NCBI GenBank assembly: GCA_022843265.1
Contig: JALHNZ010000005.1
Span: 1-64,000 of the forward strand
Direction of reading: 5' to 3'
Length of the DNA stretch: 64,000 bases
Source of the DNA: Gemmatimonadaceae bacterium
GTDB lineage: Bacteria > Gemmatimonadota > Gemmatimonadetes > Gemmatimonadales > Gemmatimonadaceae
The translations under genes were made by a program, and so were the position numbers. The number at the start of each line of letters is the position of its first letter. The stretch's first letter is position 1. This document shows, in pieces, positions 51,896 through 60,031 of the stretch. The notes beneath the pieces are model-generated. The model saw only the letters and a program-made list of their open reading frames with translations. It did no database searches and was not told the origin of the DNA.

Positions 51896-53974
51896 ATGTT
51901 CGCGTCATTTCCATCTCGGCGTTCCCGCAACGCCACGTTCGCAGTAACGCTCGCGTTGCTATCTGCGCCAACGCTCCTGGCACAAACAACACGCGCCGAC
52001 TCGCCTGGTCCGAATCGCCTCACGATTGCGGATTACATGAATTGGCAGGACGTGAACAATCCGTTGCTGTCTCCGGACGGCCGACAGATTCTGTACACGC
52101 GATCATGGATTGATGCGGTCAATGACAAGCGTGAATCCGCGCTCTGGTTGATGAATGTTGACGGCTCGCGCAACCGATTTTTGTCAAAGGGTTCCAATCC
52201 GCGTTGGTCGCCAGACGGCACACGCATTGCGTATCTCGCGCCGGGTGAGCCTGGTGGATCGCAAATTTTTGTGCGCTGGATGGATGCCGAAGGCGCCACC
52301 TCGCAAATCACGCGACTGGTCGAATCACCGAGTGACATCAACTGGTCGCCCGACGGCGGACACCTGTCGTTTCAAATGCAGGTGCCGAAACGCGAGAACT
52401 GGAATCTCGCCATGCCGCCCGCGCCCAAAGGCGCAAAGTGGACGGAGCCGCCACGCGTTGTCACCTCGGTGCGTTATCGCGCGGATCGACAGGGCTTCCT
52501 GCCCGACGGTTTCACGCACCAGTTCATCGTCTCGGCAGATGGCGGCACGCCGCGACAGATCACAAGCGGCGATTGGAATCATACGGGCGGAACGTGGACG
52601 CCGGATGGCCTGGCCCTGTTGTTCGCGGGCAATCGCGATCCCGCATGGGAATATGCATGGCGTGAATCAGACATTTATCGCGTCGATGTGGCCAGTGGTG
52701 CGGTACGTCAGCTCACCACGCGTCGCGGCCCCGACAGCAATCCGGTGCCCTCTCCGGACGGGCGGTATATCGCCTACACCGGCTACGATTCGACGGACGC
52801 CACCTGGAAGGACGCCGCGCTCTACGTGATGAATGCGGATGGGACCAGTTCCCGCGTGCTCACCGCCGATCTCGATCGCTCACCGAGTGGCATTACGTGG
52901 GCGGCGGATAATCGCGGGGTGTACTTCAGCGTGCAGAGCGAAGGCGCGAGCAACGTGCATTACGTGTCGCTCACTGGTCAGCACCGTGTGGTGACCAAAG
53001 GCGCCCACATGTTGTCGGCCAACGACATGAGCAAGACCGGCCTCGTGGTGGGTACACGCAGCACGCCGATGCACCCGGCGGACATCGTGACGTTTGATGT
53101 ACGCACGCCCGACAAGTTCAACACACTCACGAACATCAACGCTGACTTGCTGGCGGGCAAAGATCTCGCCACCACCGAAGAAATCTGGTACACATCGGTG
53201 GACGGGTTTCGCATTCAGGGGTGGATTGTCAAACCACCCGATTTTGATCCGGCAAAGAAGTATCCGTTAATGCTTGAGATCCACGGCGGCCCGCACTCGA
53301 TGTACAACGTGGGCTTCAGCTTTGCGCGTCAGGATCACGCGGCGCACGGCTTTGTGCTGCTGTACACCAACCCACGCGGATCGACGGGGTATGGTTCGGC
53401 GTTTGGCAACGCCATCAAGAACGCGTATCCGGGCAAAGATTACGACGACCTGATGGCTGGTGTCGACTCGGTGATCGGCCGAGGCTACATCGATACGAAC
53501 CGGCTGTATGTGTTTGGGTGTTCGGGTGGTGGTGTACTGACCAGCTGGATTGTTGGTCACACCAACCGATTCGCCGCGGCGAGTGCCAACTGCCCGGTGA
53601 CCAACTGGTTCAGCTTTGTGGGCACCACCGACGGACCGTCGTGGTACCGTAACTTTGAGAAGTTCCCGTGGGATGATCCGTCTGAACACCTGCGACGCTC
53701 GCCGCTCATGTATGTGGGCAACGTGCGTACGCCGACCATGCTCATGACGGGTGTGAATGATTTGCGCACACCAATGGCGCAAACGGAGGAGTACTACGAG
53801 GCGCTCAAGGTACTGAAAGTGCCCACGGCGATGGTGCGCTTCAACAACGAATGGCACGGCACCAGTTCAACGCCGTCCAACTTCTTGCGCACACAAGCGT
53901 TCCTGCGCAGCTGGTTTGATCGCTGGACCGCCCCGCCCGGCAAGCCCGGCGGCGGACCGATCTCGCAGGAGTGA
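51896..53974 (+). CDS. S9 family serine peptidase (prolyl oligopeptidase / acylaminoacyl-peptidase type)
   Basis: A 692-residue exported peptidase. GGAGG is five bases before the ATG; the signal peptide ends PTLLAQT. Residues 35-400 are a beta-propeller with TolB/WD40-like blades (LLSPDGRQILYTRS, NPRWSPDGTRIAYLAP, SPDGGHLSFQM, VPSPDGRYIAYTGY). The alpha/beta-hydrolase domain has S543 (FGCSGGG), D622 (GVNDLRTP) and H654 (NEWHGTS), a complete triad. It cleaves short peptides in the periplasm. Its stop overlaps the next gene as GTGA. Confidence 0.95.
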   Translation: MFASFPSRRSRNATFAVTLALLSAPTLLAQTTRADSPGPNRLTIADYMNWQDVNNPLLSPDGRQILYTRSWIDAVNDKRESALWLMNVDGSRNRFLSKGSNPRWSPDGTRIAYLAPGEPGGSQIFVRWMDAEGATSQITRLVESPSDINWSPDGGHLSFQMQVPKRENWNLAMPPAPKGAKWTEPPRVVTSVRYRADRQGFLPDGFTHQFIVSADGGTPRQITSGDWNHTGGTWTPDGLALLFAGNRDPAWEYAWRESDIYRVDVASGAVRQLTTRRGPDSNPVPSPDGRYIAYTGYDSTDATWKDAALYVMNADGTSSRVLTADLDRSPSGITWAADNRGVYFSVQSEGASNVHYVSLTGQHRVVTKGAHMLSANDMSKTGLVVGTRSTPMHPADIVTFDVRTPDKFNTLTNINADLLAGKDLATTEEIWYTSVDGFRIQGWIVKPPDFDPAKKYPLMLEIHGGPHSMYNVGFSFARQDHAAHGFVLLYTNPRGSTGYGSAFGNAIKNAYPGKDYDDLMAGVDSVIGRGYIDTNRLYVFGCSGGGVLTSWIVGHTNRFAAASANCPVTNWFSFVGTTDGPSWYRNFEKFPWDDPSEHLRRSPLMYVGNVRTPTMLMTGVNDLRTPMAQTEEYYEALKVLKVPTAMVRFNNEWHGTSSTPSNFLRTQAFLRSWFDRWTAPPGKPGGGPISQE

Positions 53975-54798
53975 ACGGCGCGCCGATGCAGCACGTCATG
54001 CCAGCCGGACGCTTGTCCGGCTGGCTTGTGCGCGTTGGTGGTGCCGCACTCGCCTTCGGCACGTTGGAAGTAGCGCTGACAATCGGCCTGTCAGACGTCA
54101 CCAGCATCGGCCCGACCACGTTACGATTGGGCGCACTGGTCGCGGGCGCGCTCATTGCGCCCACACGGTTTGCACGCTGGCTGTGGTTTACCGCCATCGC
54201 GGCCATGATGGCGCTGCTGGTGATTTTGTACACACCGCTCGTGGAGCGACCGGCGCTCTCGTTGTTGCGCGCCGATGCCGCTGGCGCGCCGGCCGACGCG
54301 ATTGTGGTGTACAGTGGCGCCATGACGGATGCGGGCGAAATCGGAGACATCGCACTCTCGCGCCTCGTCAGTGCGCTAGAAGACGCGCAGCGATTGAGCA
54401 TGCGTGATGTCGTGGTTTCCGTGCAATCACGCGTGATCGAGGGACGCGTGGTTACCACGGAACAGGATCAAACACGACTGGTTGCGCTGCTCGGCGGTGG
54501 TATCACGCTGCATACGGTCACGAACGTGCGCAACACGCACGACGAGAGCCTTGCCTTCGCGGCGCTGGCCCGCACGCGTGGCTGGACGCGACTGCGCGCG
54601 ACAACCGATCCATTACACGCGCGACGCGCCTGCGAAACGCTTGAAGCCACGGGCGTGAGCGTGATGTGCGCTCCGTCGACCCCACGCCAGGTGACGTTCT
54701 CCCGACTTGGCACGCCCGGTGCGCGGCTGGTCGTGACCCGAGCCGCGCTGCATGAGGCGGTTGGCTTGCTCGTGTACAAACTGCGGGGCTGGTTGTGA
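53971..54798 (+). CDS. YdcF/DUF218-family membrane protein
   Basis: A 275-residue protein with three N-terminal hydrophobic segments (residues 15-95) and a C-terminal DUF218 domain: PADAIVVYSGAMTDAGEIGDIALSRLVSALEDAQR, TVTNVRNTHDESLAFAALARTRGWTRLRATTDPLHARRAC. The domain binds nucleotide-like ligands and occurs in ElyC/SanA-type envelope proteins. GTG 53971 overlaps the S9 stop; ATG 53986 is an alternative. Its stop overlaps the nuclease start in turn. Confidence 0.82.
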   Translation: MNGAPMQHVMPAGRLSGWLVRVGGAALAFGTLEVALTIGLSDVTSIGPTTLRLGALVAGALIAPTRFARWLWFTAIAAMMALLVILYTPLVERPALSLLRADAAGAPADAIVVYSGAMTDAGEIGDIALSRLVSALEDAQRLSMRDVVVSVQSRVIEGRVVTTEQDQTRLVALLGGGITLHTVTNVRNTHDESLAFAALARTRGWTRLRATTDPLHARRACETLEATGVSVMCAPSTPRQVTFSRLGTPGARLVVTRAALHEAVGLLVYKLRGWL

Positions 54799-55310
54799 AG
54801 CGAAACCTGCGCACATGCTACGGGCTCTTGCTTGTGGCGAGCGCATTGCTCTTCGCGTGCACGCCGCCGCGCGAGACCTCGCGCGAGGCGTGCACCGTTG
54901 CCGACGTGTCAGACGGCGATTCGTTCCGCTGCACGAACAATCAGCGCGTGCGATTGCTGCTGCTCGACGCGCCGGAAATGGATCAGGCACCGTTCGGCAC
55001 GCAGTCGCGCAATGCACTGCGTGCGCGCATGCCGCGCGGCAGCACGGTGTGGCTTGAGTTTGACGTGCAGCGCGAGGACCGATATGGCCGAACGCTCGCC
55101 TATGCCTACACCGAGGCCGTTGGCGGTGAGCAGATCAATCTCGCCCAGGCCAGAGACGGCTGGGCAGTGGCCGTCGTGTTCCCGCCAAACGTGCGCGACA
55201 TTGATGACGTGCGTCGTGCGGTTGCAACCGCACGACGCGATCGAGTCGGGCTGTGGCGCGATGGCGCGTTTACCTGTGAACCCATCGCGCACAAACAGGG
55301 GAAGTGCTGA
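54795..55310 (+). CDS. Thermonuclease-like (SNase) lipoprotein
   Basis: A 171-residue staphylococcal-nuclease-fold protein with a lipoprotein signal (ASALLFACTPP). SNase features are VSDGDSFRC (Ca-site Asp), VRLLLLDAPEMDQ (Arg and Asp), EDRYGRTLAYAY (Asp-Arg) and AQARDGWAVAVV. It would degrade extracellular or periplasmic DNA or RNA. The Cys pairs may form disulfides. GTG 54795 overlaps the YdcF stop by four bases, completing a three-gene overlapping run with the S9 peptidase. Confidence 0.9.
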   Translation: MKRNLRTCYGLLLVASALLFACTPPRETSREACTVADVSDGDSFRCTNNQRVRLLLLDAPEMDQAPFGTQSRNALRARMPRGSTVWLEFDVQREDRYGRTLAYAYTEAVGGEQINLAQARDGWAVAVVFPPNVRDIDDVRRAVATARRDRVGLWRDGAFTCEPIAHKQGKC

Positions 55311-55319
55311 CCGTTGCTG

Positions 55320-55868
55320 CTATCGTCGGATAGCGGCCGTGCGAAGCCCGGTTTCATTCAGTGATTCCGCGCCAGCCTCCACCAGTTCCGCCGCGATCAG
55401 CTCAAGGCGCTGCCACGCCTGCTGCGCGAGACCTGTGGACTGATTCGACACCATGATCATCTGACTGCGGGCCGCCACGCGCGCCCCAGTGCGTTCGCTT
55501 TTCATCACATGCGTACGCATTTCCACGGCACGGAGCGAAATCATGGTGCGACCCCACGGCATGGGATCGTAGCTCAAAAAAGCGTGCCACTGGCGGACCA
55601 GCATCTCGTCGGCCAGATCACTCCCCATGTCCACGCGCACCCAGCGTTCCACCTCGTGCTGCGCCGCGGTCTGTAGTCCGGCCTCGTAGATGGCACGTCG
55701 CATCTGTCGTACGGACTCTGCTTCGTTCAACGGCAGCACCAGCGAGAGCGACTCTGTGGGCGGAGTGGCGAGAGCACCGGTGACCGGTATTGCGTGATGG
55801 CAGGCGCTGAGCGCGACACCAAGCATCACGAGCATTCCCACGCGCGAATGATCCGTTCGGTAAGCCAT
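55320..55868 (-). CDS. Hypothetical lipoprotein
   Basis: A 182-residue lipoprotein with lipobox LSAC near residue 23. GGAGG eight bases upstream selects ATG 55868 over the frame start at 55895. The mature part is helical then beta (LPLNEAESVRQMRRAIYEAGLQTAAQHEVERWVRVD; TMISLRAVEMRTHVMKSERTGARVAARSQMIMVSN). No family is recognised. It converges on the nuclease gene with a gap of nine bases. The 228 bases upstream hold no gene. Confidence 0.7.
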   Translation of the reverse strand: MAYRTDHSRVGMLVMLGVALSACHHAIPVTGALATPPTESLSLVLPLNEAESVRQMRRAIYEAGLQTAAQHEVERWVRVDMGSDLADEMLVRQWHAFLSYDPMPWGRTMISLRAVEMRTHVMKSERTGARVAARSQMIMVSNQSTGLAQQAWQRLELIAAELVEAGAESLNETGLRTAAIRR

Positions 55869-56096
55869 GGACACATCCTCCCCCGGGACTCGCACCCGGT
55901 GCAGACAGGTGGCGGTCGATCGACGCGGGGAGTCGAGGGATTCTCGGCTGAGAACGCGTATCTGGCCGTATTTCTGTGACGCGTGACACTTCCGTGGCGC
56001 AACGGGTGGAGGTACGTTCGCCGGGTTACTGTAGCGAGCTGTTCATAGCGCTTCAGTAGCAGTCTCGACGACTATTCCCCTCGTCTCACTCTACCT

Positions 56097-57068
56097 ATGC
56101 TCTCTCAAGTCGGTTCCTTGCGCCAGTCCCATTCGAGCGCTTTGCGGTCCGTCGCCGTCGTGTTTTTCGCGCTGCTCACGCTCGGCGCCTGTCAGGATCA
56201 GAAGGCCATCGCGGAGGCAGAACGCCTCGCCACCGAGCTCGCGTTGGCCACTGCGGCCCGTGACTCACTCTCGGCGATCGTCTCAAACTCTGGCGCAGAA
56301 AGTGATCGCGCCATTTCCGAGCTTGCGGAAGCCAGCAAGTTTGCGGACCAGATTGACGCCGAGCTGCGACAGGTGCGTGGGCTCACATCCAAAGTGAAGC
56401 CACAAGCGGGCGACGAAAGCGGCAAGGCGCAGGCAAGCGCCGCGCGTGAAGATATTCTCGACCGCCTCAAGCAGCTCCGTCAGCGTCTCGCGGCGCGCCA
56501 GTCCGACCTGCAGCGCACGCGCGATTCGCTTGTGTCGCTACGCGGCGAGTCTTCGGCGGCCGCAGAGCTGCTGCAAGATCTGCAGGCGCGCCTCGCCATG
56601 CGCGATCGCGAGATTGTGGCGTTTGAAACGGAAGTGAAGGCGCTGCGCGAGACGAACGTGCAGCTGACGTACGAGAAAGCCGCGCTCACCGACACCGTGC
56701 GCCGCGTGGAGACGAGCCTGAACCGTGTGTTTTACACGGTGGGCACGAAGCGCCAGCTGCTTGACCGCAAAGTCATCGCGGAAGAAGGCGGTTCGCGTGC
56801 ATTGCTGATTACGCGGCTTGGTGAATCACTCGTGCCCGCGCGCACGCTTGATGAAGCCAACTTTACGATGGCTGACAAGCGCGAAACGCTCACCATCCCG
56901 TTGCCCCGTTCGGACAAGGATTATCGCATTGTCTCGCGGCACAACGCCGCCTACATCGAAGCCGAGCGTAAGGACAAAGACGGTGCGTTCCGCGGAACCA
57001 GCATTCGCATTACTGATCCGACCGCCTTCTGGGCCGCGTCGCCGTACCTGATCATCGTGGAGAAGTAA
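56097..57068 (+). CDS. Coiled-coil lipoprotein
   Basis: A 323-residue lipoprotein (lipobox LGAC near residue 32). Residues 37-215 are almost continuous heptad coiled coil (QKAIAEAERLATELALATAARDSL, AREDILDRLKQLRQRLAARQSDLQRTRDSL, DREIVAFETEVKALRETNVQLTYEKAALTD). A C-terminal beta-like domain of about 100 residues follows (FYTVGTKRQLLDRKVIAEEGG ... WAASPYLIIVEK). Probably a structural envelope spacer; no family name is assigned. Its 3' end overlaps the convergent permease by 17 bases. Confidence 0.8.
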   Translation: MLSQVGSLRQSHSSALRSVAVVFFALLTLGACQDQKAIAEAERLATELALATAARDSLSAIVSNSGAESDRAISELAEASKFADQIDAELRQVRGLTSKVKPQAGDESGKAQASAAREDILDRLKQLRQRLAARQSDLQRTRDSLVSLRGESSAAAELLQDLQARLAMRDREIVAFETEVKALRETNVQLTYEKAALTDTVRRVETSLNRVFYTVGTKRQLLDRKVIAEEGGSRALLITRLGESLVPARTLDEANFTMADKRETLTIPLPRSDKDYRIVSRHNAAYIEAERKDKDGAFRGTSIRITDPTAFWAASPYLIIVEK

Positions 57069-58728
57069 CACCGCGCCACTGGCGCACCGTGAGCGCGAGC
57101 AGGAGCGCGCTCACGGTGCTCCACCACGCCGCGCGGAGCAACGCGTCGCTCCACGGAATGTCGCCAACCGCCAGCAACGTGGGCGGATCGGCAAAGCGCG
57201 CCCACGGTGATGTCACGCCGTTTGCATCGAGTGCGACCGCGAGCACCCATCCGGTTATGAGCAACAGATGCGCCGCAATCTTGTTGCGGACCATCACGTG
57301 CACGAACAGCGAAAGCACGGTCCACTGCACGAAGGGCGCAAGCAACCAGACTGCTCCGAGCGCAAACACGGAGACCGGTGACGCGATCGCGCCACGCGCG
57401 GCGAGCGCACTCCACGCGCTCATCAACAACACCGCGACCAGAACCGTTTCGGCGACCAGAATGCCGAGTACGCGGCCGAGCACGAGTGATCGACTACGTA
57501 TCGGCGCGCTGAGCACCAGCTCATGCGAGCGCTGATCCACATCGCGCCAGAGCAGCTCACCAGCGTAAATCGTCGCGAGCAAAATGAAGAACAATCGTGC
57601 GTGCTCCTGCACCAGCAGCACAACCTGTCGCGCCAGCACTGCGGAGTTTGTCGCGGCGTCGGCCAGGGACACTCCGGAGCTACCAACGGCATGCGCGAGC
57701 ACGTTGATCGCACCGAGCGCCCCAATCACGCGCCAGCCGTTGTCACGCCACATCCAGCGCACGGTAAAGCGCGCCAACTGCACGGTGCGTGAGTGAATGC
57801 GGCTCAACGGTCCGTCGCTTGGCGCCGAGTCTGCGACGGTATCGTCTGTGCGCGCCGGCAACCGAGCCCAGACGATTGATTCGCGCGACTGTCGCAGCAT
57901 GAATGCTCCGGTGATCGCCGCGATCGTAAGCCACAGCAAACGACTCGCGCCCACCAATCCGAACAGCGGCACGAGCTCCTGCGCACGCTGCGCGTCGGTC
58001 CAGCCCGCCGTTACCACTTGCGTGGCGACCGTACCAAATGGATCCGCGAGCGCGGCGAACCACAGGCTGTCTGGCCGTGAGGAAAGTCCTGCACCAAACG
58101 CGTGATATTGCGCCAGCGCTTCGCACCCTTGCCACAGAAACACCAAGGCGAGCGCGCTGGCCACGACACCGAGCAATCGCTGCGTACGCAGCGCCGCTGC
58201 GATAAGAATGGTGGCAACCGCAACACTGGTTGGCACCGTGAGCGCAATCCACGGCACAAGAGCGCGCGTCACCACCTCAAGCAGCGATACATCACGCAGA
58301 ACCCACGGTGCCATCGCACCGAGCAGCACGCCAACGGTGAGCGCGCTGTACACGATCACCATCACGATCAAGGCCGCGCCCCAGCGACCCACCGTCCAGG
58401 CCCGGTGCGATAGCGGCGTCGTGAACACCAGTTGATCCGTGCGCCACGCGCGATCGCGCAGCACTGCACTGGCGGTGATCATGGTCGTGATCACCTGACC
58501 GAAAGCTGTCAGCCCACCGAGTGCCAGCGATATCGCGAGCGGCGACAGTTTCGGGAGCGCGCCGCGATCCTGCACCAGTTCAACAGTGCCGCTGCTGACA
58601 AACGCGAACGTGAGCAACAGGAACACGAGCGCGTAGAGATACGTGGCCGGCTCGCGCAACTGCACCTGCAGTTCAAAGAGACAGACCGCGAGCGCGCTAC
58701 GCCAGACGGATACGCGCTGCGTCTTCAC
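57052..58728 (-). CDS. ABC-2 type transporter permease (orphan, about 12 TM helices)
   Basis: A 558-residue membrane protein made of two similar halves of about six helices each, with the ABC-2 pattern (LREPATYLYALVFLLLTFAFVSSG; FTTPLSHRAWTVGRWGAALIVMVIVYSALTVG; ELVLSAPIRSRSLVLGRVLGILVAETV). It resembles the permease part of ABC permease/M1-aminopeptidase proteins but has no peptidase domain. No ATPase gene is adjacent. GTG 58728 is preferred; upstream GTGs (58794, 58803) would overlap the DUF983 gene by up to 44 bases. Confidence 0.82.
   Translation of the reverse strand: MKTQRVSVWRSALAVCLFELQVQLREPATYLYALVFLLLTFAFVSSGTVELVQDRGALPKLSPLAISLALGGLTAFGQVITTMITASAVLRDRAWRTDQLVFTTPLSHRAWTVGRWGAALIVMVIVYSALTVGVLLGAMAPWVLRDVSLLEVVTRALVPWIALTVPTSVAVATILIAAALRTQRLLGVVASALALVFLWQGCEALAQYHAFGAGLSSRPDSLWFAALADPFGTVATQVVTAGWTDAQRAQELVPLFGLVGASRLLWLTIAAITGAFMLRQSRESIVWARLPARTDDTVADSAPSDGPLSRIHSRTVQLARFTVRWMWRDNGWRVIGALGAINVLAHAVGSSGVSLADAATNSAVLARQVVLLVQEHARLFFILLATIYAGELLWRDVDQRSHELVLSAPIRSRSLVLGRVLGILVAETVLVAVLLMSAWSALAARGAIASPVSVFALGAVWLLAPFVQWTVLSLFVHVMVRNKIAAHLLLITGWVLAVALDANGVTSPWARFADPPTLLAVGDIPWSDALLRAAWWSTVSALLLALTVRQWRGVTSPR
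57084..57119. terminator. Strong stem-loop inside the permease gene tail
   Basis: A perfect 14-base inverted repeat (57084-57097 with 57106-57119, 8-base loop AGCAGGAG) begins 15 bases after the coiled-coil lipoprotein stop. It therefore lies within the C-terminal codons of the opposite permease gene. It probably ends transcription of the plus-strand gene. No T-run follows. Confidence 0.5.
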
Positions 58729-58759
58729 GCCGTCGATTGGCAGCGGGGCGCGAAACGTC

Positions 58760-59245
58760 TCAGACGTGCGGCAGCTCCCGATCGCCAATGTCACCGCCGG
58801 CACGGTGCCACCGGAGTTCCTCGTCGCTCAGTGGTCGAATGGCGAGGTCCACGGCCAGCCAGGTGGTCTTGGCAAACGGATAGCACAACAGGCAGCCGGC
58901 CAGCATGAGCGCAGCGGTAACGTAGGTGAGCAGATCCCACGGCACGTCGGGCCAGGTGATGAACACAAACCCGCACACACAGAAAAATAGAATCAGTTCA
59001 ACCGCAATGAGGTTGAACAGGTACGCACCGACGAAGTAGTCGCTTTCTCCACGTTCAATGCGCAGGCCACACGTTGGGCACTCATTCTTGAGCGTGAAAA
59101 ACGACGCAAAGAGTTTGCCCCCTCCGCAGTTGGGGCAGCGCAACAACAGCGCTCGGCCAATCAGACGGGACGCTGATACCCGAGACACCACATCGGGAGT
59201 TGCGATGCGTGCTGCGTCGCTGGGTGCTGCTTTCGTGACTACCAT
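58760..59245 (-). CDS. DUF983 family protein (zinc ribbon plus membrane segments)
   Basis: A 161-residue protein. The N-terminal zinc ribbon (RCPNCGGGKLF ... NECPTCGLRIERGE) has four Cys. It is followed by the DUF983 membrane hairpin (DYFVGAYLFNLIAVELILFFCVCGFVFITW; LTYVTAALMLAGCLLCYPFAKTTWLAVDLAIRP). The family has no fixed function; members occur near respiratory and membrane genes. The start is at 59245, 41 bases from the divergent carbonic anhydrase. Confidence 0.88.
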   Translation of the reverse strand: MVVTKAAPSDAARIATPDVVSRVSASRLIGRALLLRCPNCGGGKLFASFFTLKNECPTCGLRIERGESDYFVGAYLFNLIAVELILFFCVCGFVFITWPDVPWDLLTYVTAALMLAGCLLCYPFAKTTWLAVDLAIRPLSDEELRWHRAGGDIGDRELPHV

Positions 59246-59286
59246 ACGTATAATCTATCGGTTCGACTTCTACTCAGGAGCATACG

Positions 59287-59928
59287 TTGCCCTCCTCGTA
59301 CAATCAGATCTTCGAGAACAATCGCCGATGGGTGGCCCAGCGCACCGCCACTGATCCTACGTTTTTCGACCAGCTGGCCCAGGACCAGAAGCCCGGCTGG
59401 CTGTGGATTGGCTGCGCCGATAGCCGTGTGCCCGCAAACGAGATCACTGGTCTTGATCTCGGCGACCTGTTTGTGCATCGCAACATTGCGAATCTGGTGC
59501 CCAATACCGACCTCAACTCGCAGTCGGTCATTCAGTATGCTGTCGGGACACTCGGCGTCGACCACGTGGTGGTGTGTGGTCATTACGGCTGCGGCGGCGT
59601 GAAGGCGGCCATGCAGGCGGCTGATCTGGGGCTGCTCAACCCCTGGCTGCGCAATATCCGCGACGTCTATCGCATGCATGCGGCCGAGCTGAACGTGATC
59701 GAAGACCAGACGGAGCGGACCAATCGTCTGGTTGAGTTCAACGTGATCGAGCAGTGCCGGAATGTGCTCAAGATGGCCGTGGTGCAAAAACGCTACCTCA
59801 AAGCCGGCACCCCTGAGGTTCACGGCTGGGTCTACGACCTGCACGACGGCCTGCTCAAGGATCTCCACGTTGATACGGGTGCGCTGCTGGAAGAACTGCG
59901 CGCGATCTACGCGCTCACACCGGATTGA
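59287..59928 (+). CDS. can: Beta-class carbonic anhydrase
   Basis: A 213-residue zinc enzyme interconverting CO2 and bicarbonate. The zinc ligands are C43 (IGCADSR, with the D45-R47 dyad), H99 and C102 (VCGHYGCGGV). The N-terminus (YNQIFENNRRWVAQR) and RNIANLVPNTDLNSQSVIQYAV match E. coli Can. The start is TTG 59287 with AGGAG six bases upstream; no better start exists. It may work with the SulP transporter if that carries bicarbonate. Confidence 0.96.
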   Translation: MPSSYNQIFENNRRWVAQRTATDPTFFDQLAQDQKPGWLWIGCADSRVPANEITGLDLGDLFVHRNIANLVPNTDLNSQSVIQYAVGTLGVDHVVVCGHYGCGGVKAAMQAADLGLLNPWLRNIRDVYRMHAAELNVIEDQTERTNRLVEFNVIEQCRNVLKMAVVQKRYLKAGTPEVHGWVYDLHDGLLKDLHVDTGALLEELRAIYALTPD

Positions 59929-59934
59929 TCCGAA

Positions 59935-60003
59935 CGCAGACCCAGTCTGCGGCGTATAAGGGGTGGTCGCGGGCACGCTACCGAGACTCGGTACCGTGCC
60001 CGC
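59935..60003. promoter_or_regulatory. Two consecutive hairpins between carbonic anhydrase and RND operon
   Basis: Hairpin 1 is CGCAGAC-CCA-GTCTGCG (59935-59951). Hairpin 2 pairs 59969-59985 with 59987-60003, 16 of 17 bases complementary around a single central base, so as DNA it is a 35-base near-palindrome. One may terminate the anhydrase transcript; the second, 28 bases before the adaptor ATG, could be a repressor operator for the efflux operon. Confidence 0.6.
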
Positions 60004-60031
60004 TCCTCAATTCCGCCCAGGTTCTGCTCTG

